Assembly: GCA_018457135.1 (NCBI GenBank)
Contig: JAGGDU010000123.1
Span: forward strand, 100,105-164,104
From: Trichodesmium erythraeum GBRTRLIN201
GTDB lineage: Bacteria > Cyanobacteriota > Cyanobacteriia > Cyanobacteriales > Microcoleaceae
Direction: 5' to 3'
DNA length: 64,000 nt
Part shown: in pieces, positions 1 to 10,000 of the stretch
Layout of the letters: every line of letters starts with the position of its first letter
How positions within the stretch are numbered: the first letter of the stretch is position 1
The notes under the pieces: model-generated
What the model was told of the DNA's origin: nothing
Database searches by the model: none
What the model saw: only the letters and a program-made list of their open reading frames with translations
Translations under genes and position numbers: made by a program

Positions 1-403
1 GCCAGAAAAAGAGCGATCGCCAATTGATAATAGGAAAAAATTGACTAAAAATATAGAATATGTTATATTTAAAATCCTTATTTTTTATAATAATATCCTC
101 AAAAAATAGAGATATTTGATAGAATACCTTTGCCATATAATTACTGTCTACTTTTTTTCCTTTATAATATACTCAAGAATCAATTTATTATACCAAAATT
201 TAACAAAAAAATATGTTTTAATAATCAGTGTGATTAAAGAAGTTAATAGGATATTTTCCTTGGAAAAAAAAATAACTTTTGACCTAAAAAATAGTGTTAA
301 AACTATTTGAATGTGACTCCTGAATCCTAATAAATATTTTAGTCATTTCTAACAAATATTTATCACATTTAGTCTAATAAATTAGAAAGGATAAAATTCA
401 GCA
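1..403. other. AT-rich leader region, no gene seen
   Basis: Very AT-rich sequence with a HIP1 octamer (GCGATCGC) near position 13. An open frame at 116-310 starts with TTG, has no ribosome-binding site and a Phe/Ile/Lys-dominated composition expected from AT-rich non-coding DNA, so I do not call it. The last 50 bases probably hold the 5' leader of the next gene. Confidence 0.5.
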
Positions 404-1687
404 ATGGTAACAGATATATTCCAGAATAAACCCCTTCCTAACTGGGAAGAATTACTACAAGTTGCCCAACAAAATACTACGGCAAAATGGATATTAAGAA
501 CAGATAAAAGTCCTAGCACTGCAACAATATCTAGTTATATTGCTCGACTAAACCCTGAGGAAAAACCCTCTGTTTTGCTTTATAGAGATAATAATGCTTG
601 GTGTCCTTTTTGTGAAAGAGTTTGGTTTGCGTTAGAAGAAAAACAAATCCCTTTTGAAGTTGAGTTAATTAACTTAGCAGATAAACCACAATGGTACAAG
701 GATATGGTGCCAACCGGGTTAGTTCCGGCAGTGAAAATTGAAGGAGAGTTAGTCTATGAGTCGAAAAATATTTTACTTGCTTTAGAAAATAAATTTGATA
801 GGCTTCCCCTATTACCTAAGGAACCCCAAGAAAGGTCTGTAGCTTTAAATATGATAGAAGCTTTTGACAGTAATGGTTTAGTTAAATCAGGATATGAGTT
901 TCTCTTTAATTCTGTGAAATCAAAAGAAATAACACCTGAAGAAAAAGAGGCACAGCTACTGAATTTGCAAACAATTTTTGAGACTAGGTTAGACCAGTTG
1001 GAAGAAACATTAAGTCAGTATCCTGGTGCTTATTTTTTGCACGAGTTTAGTTTGGTGGATATAATATATACTCCTGGTATTACGAGATTAGCAGCTAATT
1101 TACCTGTATTTCGGGGGTATTCTATATATAATAACGATCGCTTTGCGAGAATTAATCAATGGTTGACGGCGATCAATCAGCGTCCGGCTTATCAACATAT
1201 AAAACCAAATTCTCAAACTAATAATTTGATCATACAAAAAATATTTCATTTGCCGGCTATTTACAACAGTAAATCAGAACCTCAAGCAAAATTTGAAAGT
1301 CAGGAACAAGACTATCGGATGGAGGCAGCCGGGAGATTAAGTAGTAACTACAAAACTGTTGTTGCTGATATTCTCAAAAATTCGGGAATTCAAACATGGG
1401 TGAGTCAGGAGAGTTTACCAAAAATTGAATTGGTTATTGACTTTTACTTGAGACGTTTAGTTTATTCTTTAATTGAGGGGGGCGTCCCATCATTTTTTAC
1501 TCACTCAATTGATGCCAAAACTGAACAACACAATGAAGTCAAAGAGATAAATTCTGCTGATGCTGCCCTTGGAGCGATCGCTCTAGCTTTTCTCAGAAAT
1601 AGAGTTTGTGTACCCCGTGACATGAGTGCAAATGCTGCAGTGGCTTTTCAAACAGCAATTGATACTATGTTGTCTTGTCTCTATTAA
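404..1687 (+). CDS. glutathione S-transferase family protein with C-terminal extension
   Basis: A 427-residue cytosolic protein. Residues about 55-135 form a thioredoxin-fold GST N-terminal domain with a redox-like W66-C67-P-F-C70 motif, followed by the conserved 'TGLVPAVKIEGELVYES' type segment that binds the gamma-glutamyl part of glutathione. An all-helical GST C-terminal domain follows to about residue 270. The last 150 residues are not part of a standard GST (usually 200-230 residues) and look helical and cyanobacterium-specific. An AAAGGA ribosome-binding-like sequence lies about 12 bases before the ATG. Likely role is glutathione-dependent reduction or detoxification; the true substrate is unknown. 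The CxxC motif favours an omega- or glutaredoxin-like thiol chemistry over classical conjugation (inference). Confidence 0.85.
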   Translation: MVTDIFQNKPLPNWEELLQVAQQNTTAKWILRTDKSPSTATISSYIARLNPEEKPSVLLYRDNNAWCPFCERVWFALEEKQIPFEVELINLADKPQWYKDMVPTGLVPAVKIEGELVYESKNILLALENKFDRLPLLPKEPQERSVALNMIEAFDSNGLVKSGYEFLFNSVKSKEITPEEKEAQLLNLQTIFETRLDQLEETLSQYPGAYFLHEFSLVDIIYTPGITRLAANLPVFRGYSIYNNDRFARINQWLTAINQRPAYQHIKPNSQTNNLIIQKIFHLPAIYNSKSEPQAKFESQEQDYRMEAAGRLSSNYKTVVADILKNSGIQTWVSQESLPKIELVIDFYLRRLVYSLIEGGVPSFFTHSIDAKTEQHNEVKEINSADAALGAIALAFLRNRVCVPRDMSANAAVAFQTAIDTMLSCLY

Positions 1688-1823
1688 ATTTATCTTCAAA
1701 CTAAAAGTTGAACAAATAGCTTCTTCAGGACTTACACAGGTGAACCTAGAGACCGAATTTTTTCATTAATATTTATGATTAAAAACAAAGACTTATCTTA
1801 GAAACCTAGTTTATTCAAGTAAT

Positions 1824-1896
1824 ATCATGTCTGGATAATTCAGTTATCAAAAAGTTTTTTTAGGAACTTTAATTATAACTATGTAACCAGACATGA
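1824..1896. repeat. 73-bp inverted-repeat (MITE-like) element
   Basis: ATCATGTCTGG at 1824-1834 is matched by its exact reverse complement CCAGACATGAT at 1886-1896. The right-hand part, including 'TTTAATTATAACTAT' before the terminal repeat, recurs at 34297-34328, where a longer relative of this element sits. Two copies with the same ends and variable interiors indicate a non-autonomous mobile repeat. Confidence 0.6.
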
Positions 1897-1916
1897 TCCA
1901 AGTTCTCTTCTTCTGA

Positions 1917-2198
1917 TTATCTCTTATATTTTCGGTTCACTTGGAACCACATAATAATTCCTGTTACTGCCAACATTAACATTCCAAAGGCATTTAAAAA
2001 TGGATAAATCATCTCTAAATTAATTCTCCCAAACTTGCCTCTATGCCATTCTAATAGCCAAATAAAATCACCAGCTTTACCTGTAATGACTGATATTTGA
2101 AATAGGGAACCTGTAATTAAACTAAGTAGTACAGGAAATAACATTACTGGAGCAAACCAATAGTGAAGTTGGCGCAGTCTTGCTTTATTAATTTTCAT
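1917..2198 (-). CDS. small PepSY-associated TM-type membrane protein
   Basis: A 93-residue protein with two predicted membrane helices (about 15-35 and 66-86). The opening 'LRQLHYWFAPVMLFPVLLSLITG' style segment and the closing 'GIIMWFQ' segment match the first and last helices of PepSY-associated transmembrane proteins, which are normally much longer and often act in metal or flavin-linked redox at the inner membrane. Here the periplasmic PepSY domain is absent, so this is a minimal version. It lies next to copper-related genes on the opposite strand. A metal-handling role is inference from location only. Confidence 0.65.
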   Translation of the reverse strand: MKINKARLRQLHYWFAPVMLFPVLLSLITGSLFQISVITGKAGDFIWLLEWHRGKFGRINLEMIYPFLNAFGMLMLAVTGIIMWFQVNRKYKR

Positions 2199-2247
2199 AG
2201 CTTAAAAATTTAATCGCAGGCAAACATCCCAGATGTATTATACAAAT

Positions 2248-2586
2248 TTATCTCAATAAATACGACTTCATTGAAAATAGTAAAAAGGGGATTATAAATA
2301 ATAGTAAAAAAATAATTTCTCCAGGTTGTACCAAAAAATTATTCATTTGAGCTAGGTCAGAGACATTAATAGCTTTTTGCTCTACAAGTGTTTCTACTTT
2401 AGTTTCTACCTTTGGAGAAGATACTTGTGGTATTTCATTTTTCGGTTTTTTATTGACAGAATTACTTTCTACTTGTTTTACTTCTGGGTTTGAATTATCA
2501 TTTTTACTAGGTACATGCAGTTCTGGGGCATGAGCGAGGAAAGATATAGTGTGCACTATTTTTTTACTCCTATCAATTTCAGTCAT
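2248..2586 (-). CDS. hypothetical protein with C-terminal membrane anchor
   Basis: A 112-residue protein I do not recognise by family. The first 25 residues include a 'SFLAHAPELHVP' segment. A Lys/Glu/Ser/Pro-rich, probably disordered stretch follows (28-75), then one hydrophobic helix (about 88-108) that would anchor it in the membrane. It is transcribed divergently from the multicopper oxidase 134 bp away and in line with the PepSY-type gene 49 bp downstream, so the two small membrane genes may form an operon. Linkage to copper handling is inferred from position. Confidence 0.55.
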   Translation of the reverse strand: MTEIDRSKKIVHTISFLAHAPELHVPSKNDNSNPEVKQVESNSVNKKPKNEIPQVSSPKVETKVETLVEQKAINVSDLAQMNNFLVQPGEIIFLLLFIIPFLLFSMKSYLLR

Positions 2587-2720
2587 ATTCGGAGAAAAGG
2601 ATAATTACATTTAGCTCCTAAGACAAAAAAATATCTTGATTTCATTATTTTACTCGATCATCATAGTAATTGGCTAAAATAAAATGTTAAATCAAATATA
2701 AAATTCCCAAAATATTAATT

Positions 2721-4163
2721 GTGAAAAAAATTAATCGAAGAAAATTTTTCATCCTAAGTTCCAGTGCGATGGCAACTTTAATCACTCAATGTAATATAAA
2801 TAATACTCAAAAAAATCAACAACTTATATCATCATACCCTCAAATACATCAGAGCCAAGATGGAATTCTAGAAATTGATTTGACAGCTAATATTAGTCAA
2901 ATAAATCTGGGAAATAAACAAGCTTATGTATTAAATTATAACGGACAAATTCCCGGACCAAGATTAGAAGTAAAACCAAGAGATACAATTAGGATTAATT
3001 TCACTAACAATTTACCCCAACCTACAAATATTCATTATCACGGACTACATATTCCCATGACTGGAAATGCTGATAACGTATTTCTGAATATTTCTCCAGG
3101 CGATCGCTTGACATATCAGTTTCAAATTCCTGAAAATCACCATGCTGGAATGTTTTGGTATCATCCACATCTCCATGGTTTAGTAGCAGAACAAATTTTT
3201 GGGGGGTTAGCTGGATTATTTATTGTCCGTGGAGAGCTCGATGAAATTCCCGAAGTAAAAGCTGCTTCAGAACAATTTTTAGTGTTGCAGGATTTTGCCC
3301 TAGACCAAAAAGGAAATATACTCCCATCTCATGAGCTTTCAATAATGACAGGAAGGCAAGGAAATTTGATCACTGCTAACGGTCAGTCTAACCCTAAATT
3401 AACCATTCCCCCTCAAAATTTATTAAGAATTCGTATTCTTAATGCTTCAAGTTCCAGATTTTATCGGTTATCTTTAGAAGAACACCCATTTTATTTAATA
3501 GCTACTGATGGAGGAGCATTAGCTGAACCTGTAGAAATGTCAGAACTATTATTGACTCCTGGAGAACGTGCAGATGTATTAGTCCAAGGTAACCGAGAGC
3601 CAGGAAAATATCGCTTGTTGAATTTACCTTATGAACGAGTGGGTATTGGTATGATGGGGAGAAATGTATCTGAAAGTCAACCACAAGTTTTAGCAACAGT
3701 GAGTTATGACCAACAGTCCACTGCTGTGCCACTGCCAACCAAACTCATCCCTGTCCCAGCATTGCCCGAACCTCAAAAAGTACGTCGTTTTCAGATGAAC
3801 CATGGCATGATACCTGGTCAAGGGATGGCATTTTTGTTTAATGGTCAGCCATATCAACCAGAAAGAATTGATACTCAAGTTCAGCTCAATACCGTTGAAG
3901 ACTGGGAATTAATTAACACAGGCATAATGGATCATCCCTTTCATATTCATAGCAATGCTTTTCAAGTTTTGAGTCGGAATGGCAAACCAGAACCCTATCG
4001 TGCCTGGAAAGATGTAGTCTTAGTCAGACAGGGAGAAACAGTTTTAATTCGGATGCCATTACAAGATTTTGCTGGAAAAACTGTTTATCATTGTCATATT
4101 CTTGACCACGAAGATTTAGGAATGATAGGAAATTTGGAAATTAAAGCAAGACTTTCTATTTAA
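2721..4163 (+). CDS. multicopper oxidase (Tat-exported)
   Basis: A 480-residue three-cupredoxin multicopper oxidase. All four copper-binding signatures are present: H105-Y-H107, H148-P-H150-L-H152, H405-P-F-H408-I-H410 and H457-C458-H459 with H463 and M468 as the remaining type 1 copper ligands. The N-terminus has a twin-arginine pattern (N-R6-R7-K-F-F followed by a hydrophobic stretch), so it should be exported folded. The start codon is GTG; it places the RR motif correctly. The family oxidises Cu(I), Mn(II) or phenolics with reduction of oxygen to water. The adjacent DUF411 protein favours cuprous oxidase/copper tolerance (inference). Confidence 0.93.
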   Translation: MKKINRRKFFILSSSAMATLITQCNINNTQKNQQLISSYPQIHQSQDGILEIDLTANISQINLGNKQAYVLNYNGQIPGPRLEVKPRDTIRINFTNNLPQPTNIHYHGLHIPMTGNADNVFLNISPGDRLTYQFQIPENHHAGMFWYHPHLHGLVAEQIFGGLAGLFIVRGELDEIPEVKAASEQFLVLQDFALDQKGNILPSHELSIMTGRQGNLITANGQSNPKLTIPPQNLLRIRILNASSSRFYRLSLEEHPFYLIATDGGALAEPVEMSELLLTPGERADVLVQGNREPGKYRLLNLPYERVGIGMMGRNVSESQPQVLATVSYDQQSTAVPLPTKLIPVPALPEPQKVRRFQMNHGMIPGQGMAFLFNGQPYQPERIDTQVQLNTVEDWELINTGIMDHPFHIHSNAFQVLSRNGKPEPYRAWKDVVLVRQGETVLIRMPLQDFAGKTVYHCHILDHEDLGMIGNLEIKARLSI

Positions 4164-4216
4164 CCAGAAAATTTATCATTACAATAGAGTACTATAGATT
4201 ATTTAAGGTAATAATT

Positions 4217-4774
4217 ATGAAAAAAGTTTTCTCTAATTGGATAAAGTCTTTAATTGCTGGTGTTGCAGTTGCTGGAGTTTTAGGGGCAACATATTGGTAT
4301 TTTGTCGGTTTACCAGAAAATCCTACCTTGAGTACAAAAACTCAGACTGTTCTTAACTCTAGTTTATCTACCACAGACTTAGCACCACCAGTCCTTAATG
4401 TCACTGTCTACCGTACTCCTACTTGCGGATGTTGTAAGGGTTGGGTGGAACATATCAAGCAAAATGGCTTTCAAATAACTGATATTGTCAAACCTGAGTC
4501 AGAAATTAAAACTATTCGCCAGAAATATAATTTACCCTCAGATTTAACATCTTGTCATACCAGTGAAATTGCTGGCTATCTTGTAGAAGGTCATGTTCCC
4601 GTGGCAGATGTCAAAAGTTTAATCGCCCAGAAACCAGATGTTGCTGGAATTAGCGTTCCTGGAATGCCCATTGGTACTCCTGGCATGGAAATGGGCGATC
4701 GCAAACAATCTTTTGATGTATTTACCTTTGAAAAAGATGGTCAGACTAAAGTTTTTAATTCCTATAAATTCTAG
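4217..4774 (+). CDS. DUF411 metal-binding protein
   Basis: A 185-residue protein with an N-terminal membrane anchor or signal (about 10-30) and a DUF411 domain from residue 60. Candidate metal ligands are C70, C72 and C73 in 'TPTCGCCKGW', the C113-H114 pair and H126 in 'VEGHVP'. The 'GISVPGMPIGTPGMEMG' methionine-rich tail is also typical. DUF411 proteins occur with copper-resistance genes and are thought to bind copper in the periplasm. It starts 53 bp after the multicopper oxidase on the same strand, so co-transcription is likely: one protein binds, the other oxidises copper. Confidence 0.88.
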   Translation: MKKVFSNWIKSLIAGVAVAGVLGATYWYFVGLPENPTLSTKTQTVLNSSLSTTDLAPPVLNVTVYRTPTCGCCKGWVEHIKQNGFQITDIVKPESEIKTIRQKYNLPSDLTSCHTSEIAGYLVEGHVPVADVKSLIAQKPDVAGISVPGMPIGTPGMEMGDRKQSFDVFTFEKDGQTKVFNSYKF

Positions 4775-4953
4775 AATAGGGAATAGAGAATAGTTAGAAG
4801 TAATTGATACTTTTTCGATGGTAATTAATTTTATCTTTGATTTTAGGAGAGTTTTAATAAAATAAATTAGATAAATATTTTATCCAGCTATAGAGTAGGG
4901 AATTTAACTAAAATTTTCCTACTTTATAACTAATTTAAACATACAAATTTATC

Positions 4954-5511
4954 CTAATTTTTGCCTTGATTAACTTGTTGTAAAACATAATTATAGACAG
5001 GTTCAATTCCTCGAAAATATTCAGCTTCATCAGCATTATTTGAGACAAAAAACAAAGTCAAACATTTTATTATTTTCCCCTCATCTTTTAAATTATCATT
5101 ACCCACAAAAACTTTCACTGGATGTTCAGAAAATCTCTCATTTGTCAATTCAGCTATTTGATTAAAAGTATTAAATAAGCATTGATATTCCTCCTCATCC
5201 CGGGGCATAACTGCTACATACCTCTGCCTCATCCCTGCATCTTCTCTAGAGAAATGACCTTGACAACTAGAATAGGTTATACAATTTAATTTCAGAATTA
5301 GGGCAATAGTTAAATCTCTAACTCCTTGTTCAATTGACTGTTTAAAATAACGATGATATTTAGTAAAAATTGCCGAATCACAACAGGCAGCAGTTCCATC
5401 ACTATTAATATTACCCTGAGGACTGTGTTTAAATATGTCAAACTCTGTTACTTCAACAAATCTATCTTCCCAAGAATCAATAAAGGATTTAAAATCACTA
5501 AATTCAGTCAT
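4954..5511 (-). CDS. hypothetical protein
   Basis: A 185-residue soluble protein with no signal peptide or membrane helix and no family I recognise. It is rich in acidic residues and contains four cysteines in two places, 'AACCDSA' near residue 42 and 'TYSSCQGHF' near residue 80, plus a histidine next to the latter. The 'ITYSSCQGHFSRED' stretch looks like a conserved active or binding site. It stands alone, opposite in direction to the copper genes. Base composition resembles the neighbours, and the length of the open frame supports a real gene. Confidence 0.6.
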   Translation of the reverse strand: MTEFSDFKSFIDSWEDRFVEVTEFDIFKHSPQGNINSDGTAACCDSAIFTKYHRYFKQSIEQGVRDLTIALILKLNCITYSSCQGHFSREDAGMRQRYVAVMPRDEEEYQCLFNTFNQIAELTNERFSEHPVKVFVGNDNLKDEGKIIKCLTLFFVSNNADEAEYFRGIEPVYNYVLQQVNQGKN

Positions 5512-6039
5512 AATTTTAAATATTTTTTTAATGCCAAAACAATAGTTAGCTAGATAATTATATAGTATGTATAGCTTAATTCAGAAGGCGAAAACTACAA
5601 AATAAGAAGGGAAAATATTTGAATTATTACTGTTACTAAACTTGAGGTAAGCAATAATTTACGCCCTAGTAATGGGGACTACTATCAACAGAAAGTATCT
5701 TAAAAAAGTATCTGATTTATTCTGGGTAGTTTAAAAATTAAAAATATTCATCTTCAATATAAAAAATGAAAAATATAAAACTTTTTTTCGGTGCTTTTCA
5801 GAGTCTTTGGTCAATTGGTAAAGTATATTAGTGGGACTTTTCAAAAACTTTTCAAGAAATTATAAATATCACAGAATATTATCGGTTTTATTGCTTAAGA
5901 ATTGGGATATATTTTTGTGACTAGATTAATTTAATAATCTTTCATCGCAATTGAATTATAAAAAAGACTATTTGTCAATGATTTTGTTAAAATGAAATGA
6001 CCCTACTACTTTTTTAGCTTAATTCCCAACCAGTCTATT
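5512..6039. other. AT-rich intergenic region
   Basis: No open frame with coding character on either strand and no clear repeat or RNA structure. Upstream of the minus-strand unknown gene and downstream of coaE. Confidence 0.5.
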
Positions 6040-6687
6040 CTATTGATGAGCGATCGCTAAGTCTACTTGCTTCAACAAAGCTTCTAAGGTAGAGGAATTA
6101 TCCACAACAATATCCCCCTTTTGACATTTTTCTGATAGGGACATCTGATTATTAATTCGAGTGTAAGCTTGTTCTTGAGTCAAACAGTCACGTTTCATTA
6201 ATCTCTCTATTTGTTGTTGGAATGGAGCATATATAACCCAAATTTCTGTTACTAAGTCAGTCATCTTAGCTTCAAATAACAATGGTATTACTAATACCGC
6301 TGTAACATCTTGAGAAGTAATTTTATGGGATGTTACCTGTATATAATTTGTCTGCTCAAATTCACTATTTTTGGCAATAAAATACTTAATATTCTGCTCA
6401 AAGCGATCGCGGACATAAGGATGAATTTGTTTTTGTAACCAGAGTAACTCTTTTTGATCATTAAAAACAATCTCTCCTAATTGTCGTCTATCTAAATTAC
6501 CATTAGGTAAGACAATATTTTGACCGTAGTGTTCTACTATGCTCTTTAAAATTGATGAACCAGGTTTTACAGCTTCTCGCCCATAAACATCCGCATCCCA
6601 AATTGGAAACTGATAGTTTTTACTCAAATAATTAGAGACAGTAGTTTTTCCTGTGCTAATACCACCAGTTAAACCAATTAAGCGCAT
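6040..6687 (-). CDS. coaE: dephospho-CoA kinase
   Basis: A 215-residue cytosolic enzyme that phosphorylates the 3'-hydroxyl of dephospho-CoA, the last step of coenzyme A synthesis. The P-loop 'GLTGGISTGKTTV' lies at residues 5-17, followed by the family motifs 'WDADVYGREAV' (substrate-binding Asp) and 'VLVIPLLFE' and the 'RxxxQ' type lid around residue 165-185. There is an insertion of about 20 residues (110-128) compared with the usual 195-205 residues. The gene ends in a HIP1 octamer. A second CoA-pathway gene, coaX, is in this window at 26.2 kb. Confidence 0.95.
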   Translation of the reverse strand: MRLIGLTGGISTGKTTVSNYLSKNYQFPIWDADVYGREAVKPGSSILKSIVEHYGQNIVLPNGNLDRRQLGEIVFNDQKELLWLQKQIHPYVRDRFEQNIKYFIAKNSEFEQTNYIQVTSHKITSQDVTAVLVIPLLFEAKMTDLVTEIWVIYAPFQQQIERLMKRDCLTQEQAYTRINNQMSLSEKCQKGDIVVDNSSTLEALLKQVDLAIAHQ

Positions 6688-7085
6688 AATTTTTAAGTTA
6701 AAATTTAAAAGTCAAAAGCAAGAGAAACAGTAGTAGCCCATAATAGAAAAGTTCCATGGAACAGTTCTAGAAGGGCAAAACTCAGAAGTCGGGATAAATG
6801 GCCACTACCCGTACATTCTCAGTACGGACTAGATTTCAGAGGCGCGAGAAAGTCCTAACAACTTTGGCAACTGCTGTGTTTTTATGATTTAGTTTTAATC
6901 ATGAAAACTGTTATAGTTATGAAGTTGAGGTTGATTTATCCAGCCATTGGATAGTCCTACCATATTATTTTCAACCTTATATACCTAGAAATGATTATCG
7001 GAACAACCTAACTTCTTATGAGAAGGATAAAAAAAATATTCTTGGCTAAAAAGTTATTTATTATTAAATAATATATCACAAACTA
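6688..7085. other. intergenic region with GC-richer structured patch
   Basis: No coding frame. A perfect 12-bp palindrome GTTCCATGGAAC at 6751-6762 and a hairpin CCGTAC-ATTCTCA-GTACGG near 6808-6826 sit in a patch (6750-6880) clearly richer in G+C than its surroundings. It could hold a small RNA or the leader of the following TPS-CHAT gene; nothing identifies it further. Confidence 0.4.
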
Positions 7086-10000
7086 ATGAACTATGCACCC
7101 TTTGATAAAATTTACAAAATACTCATAGCTATCCCCTTAACTGGACTTTGGGTATTTGATATTGCTACACTCTTACCATTCAAAAACAGCAAAAATAATG
7201 CTAAACTCGGAATAATATCACGGGAATTATTTTCCCCTAAAACCACATTAGCTCAACCATCGACTGAACCAATAGTTCCTGAAGCCAACTCAACAAACAC
7301 AGTAGTAACTCCAGTAACACCATCAAACAATTCTTCCCAAACTCGCTTCGATATTACAGGTGGAAAGTATTCGGAAGATAATGCTAATCTTTTCCATAGC
7401 CTTACTAAATTTAATCTGGGAGAAAAACAAATTGTTAATTTTATATCTAACCCCAATATCAGAAATATTTTAACTCGTGTTACAGGTGGAAATATTTCTA
7501 TAATTAATGGTTTAATTCAGGTAACAGGGGGAAATTCTAACTTATTTATTATGAACCCTGCTGGTATTATTTTTGGTCCAAATTCTAGATTAGATGTACC
7601 TGGATCTTTTGTTGTAACGACTGGTTTAAGTATTGGTTTTGATGATGGTTTGTTTAATTCTACTGGTGAAAATAACTACGATATTTTAACAGGAAATCCC
7701 AGTATTTTTTCCTTTCCTATAAATAATTCGGGAGTAATAATAAATGAAGGTGAATTCACTGTTAAAGCAGGAGAAAGTGTAGTTTTATTGGGTGGAACAA
7801 TTATTAACACAGGTAAAATATCTGCACCTGGTGGTGAAATTACAATTTCTGCAGTCCCTGGAAAAAATTTAGTCCGCATTAGTCAAGAAGGACGTTTATT
7901 AAGTTTAGAAATACCAACGGAAAGTGAAGAAAACTCAAGCACAAATTCTGCCCAAGAATTAAAAACGTTCAATTACTTATCAATACCAGAACTTTTAACT
8001 GGTAAAAGTGAAGCTATAGAAACAGCTACTGGAGTAATAGTTAATGATGATAATCAAATAGTTTTGGTAGGTTCTAATCAAGTAATTCCTACAGATTTAG
8101 GTACAACTATTGTCTCTGGATTCCTGGATGTTTCTTCAGCAGAAAAATTGGAATTTGCAAACACAGGTAGAATCAATATTTTTGGAGAAAAAGTAGGATT
8201 ATTTGATGCCAAGCTGAATGCTGGTGGTATTTATGGGAGTGGAAGTATTCAAATTGGTGGAGATTTTTCAGGTGTAGTAAATATTCCTAATGCTACTCGT
8301 ACTTATGTCGATGAAAAAACAAAAATATTTACTACATCTTCTTTAGGTGAGGCAGGTAATGTCATTATTTCGAGTGCAGAAGAAACTATATTTTTGGGTA
8401 AAATAGAAGCTATTAGTGATGCCACAGAAGAGTCTATAGCGGAAGAAAAAAACTCTAGCAAAAATATAGTAGAAGTTTCTAGTCAAGGAACTTTAATTTT
8501 TGATGGTACTATTAATTTAGGTTCTCCAAATACTTTAGGAAATTTATCCTTAAAGTCGGAAAATATTAATATTGTAGATGGAAATATTGCTCTAGAAGAT
8601 AATCCTTTAACTGGAGAAGCAGAAACAGAATCTCAGATTGCTAAGTCATCTATAGAAACTATATCAAATACAAATATTAGGATTGAAGCATCAGATAATA
8701 TAACTATTAATAATTTATCTGAAGCTGAGTTAAACTTTTCAAATGTCAGAGGTAAAATATCATTTATAGCAGATAGTGACAAAAATAATTTCGGGTCATT
8801 TAGAATAGATTCAGAAAATACTATTAATACTCAAGGAGCAGAAATTAGTATTTCTGGAAAAACAATAAATACAGATAATATTAATACAAAAGGAGGAAAA
8901 ATAAGTCTGAGTAGTAGTCAAGGTTTTGTTATGACTAATAACTTATCTACTAGCAACTCCAATACAACAGTAAAAACTAATGGAGGAGATATAGATATTA
9001 ATGCTCAGGGAAATATTACTACAGGAGAAATTAATTCTAGTGGAGAGTCCAGTGGTGGAAATATTAATATCAATAGTCAAACAGGTAGCATTAAAATTAC
9101 AAGAGTAAATATAGATACTACTTCTTCAAATGGCCGGGGTGGAAATGTCAGAATGAATGCTGCTACTAATATTGACATAGAAAATATTAACGCTGAAGGT
9201 AAACAAAGTGGTGGAAATATTGAACTGAGATCTGAAGACACTCTCAACCTTAGGGTAATATCAACCTTAAGTGATAGCAGAGAAACTGGCAACATTTCTA
9301 TTATTGGAAACGAAATCAACCTTTTAGGTGGAGAAAATAGCATTAGTAGCAATGGAAAACTGAACTTACACTCAGCATCAGAAAATCACAATATTACTCT
9401 GGGCGGTTTTCAAAATACAGCAGCACTTAACCTCAAAACATCAGACTTAGCAACTTTTGCAAATGGTTTTACATCTATTACCATTGGCAAATCAGAAAAT
9501 TCTGGTACTATTACTATATATTCTCCAGAAAAAAGTAACAACAATGGAGTCATATTTCGCGATCCGGTGACTCTTCAAGGAGAAAAAGTTACAGGTCAAG
9601 GTAAAATAACCGGAATAGATGATGCTAAAATTACGATAAATGCTAAAGGTGACATTCTTACTGGCAATATTTCTGTGCCTGGAGACATTAGTCTTCGAAG
9701 CACTCAAGGAAATATCAAGACTGGGAACATGGCTGTAAATATATCAGAAAATAGCATTGGTAACATTGATATTGTTACTGGTGGTGCTATAGAAACAGGG
9801 AAATTAACCACTACAGGAACAACAGCCGGAGGAAATATAAATCTCCAGGCAGGCGCTCACTTAACTACAGGTATAATAAATTCTAGTGCGACACCAGGAA
9901 ATGCTGGAAAAATTCAACTGAGTGCGGAAAATGATATTGAAATTATCTCAATACAAGCAGAAGGTGGAAATATTGGAGGTAATGTAGAAATTAGTACGAG

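Noticed and set aside
116..310. 64-codon open frame at the window start
   Set aside because: TTG start, no ribosome-binding site and composition as expected from AT-rich DNA.
2721..2800. Lipoprotein signal in the multicopper oxidase ('LITQC')
   Set aside because: Glutamine at the position before Cys does not fit a lipobox; the twin-arginine pattern explains export.
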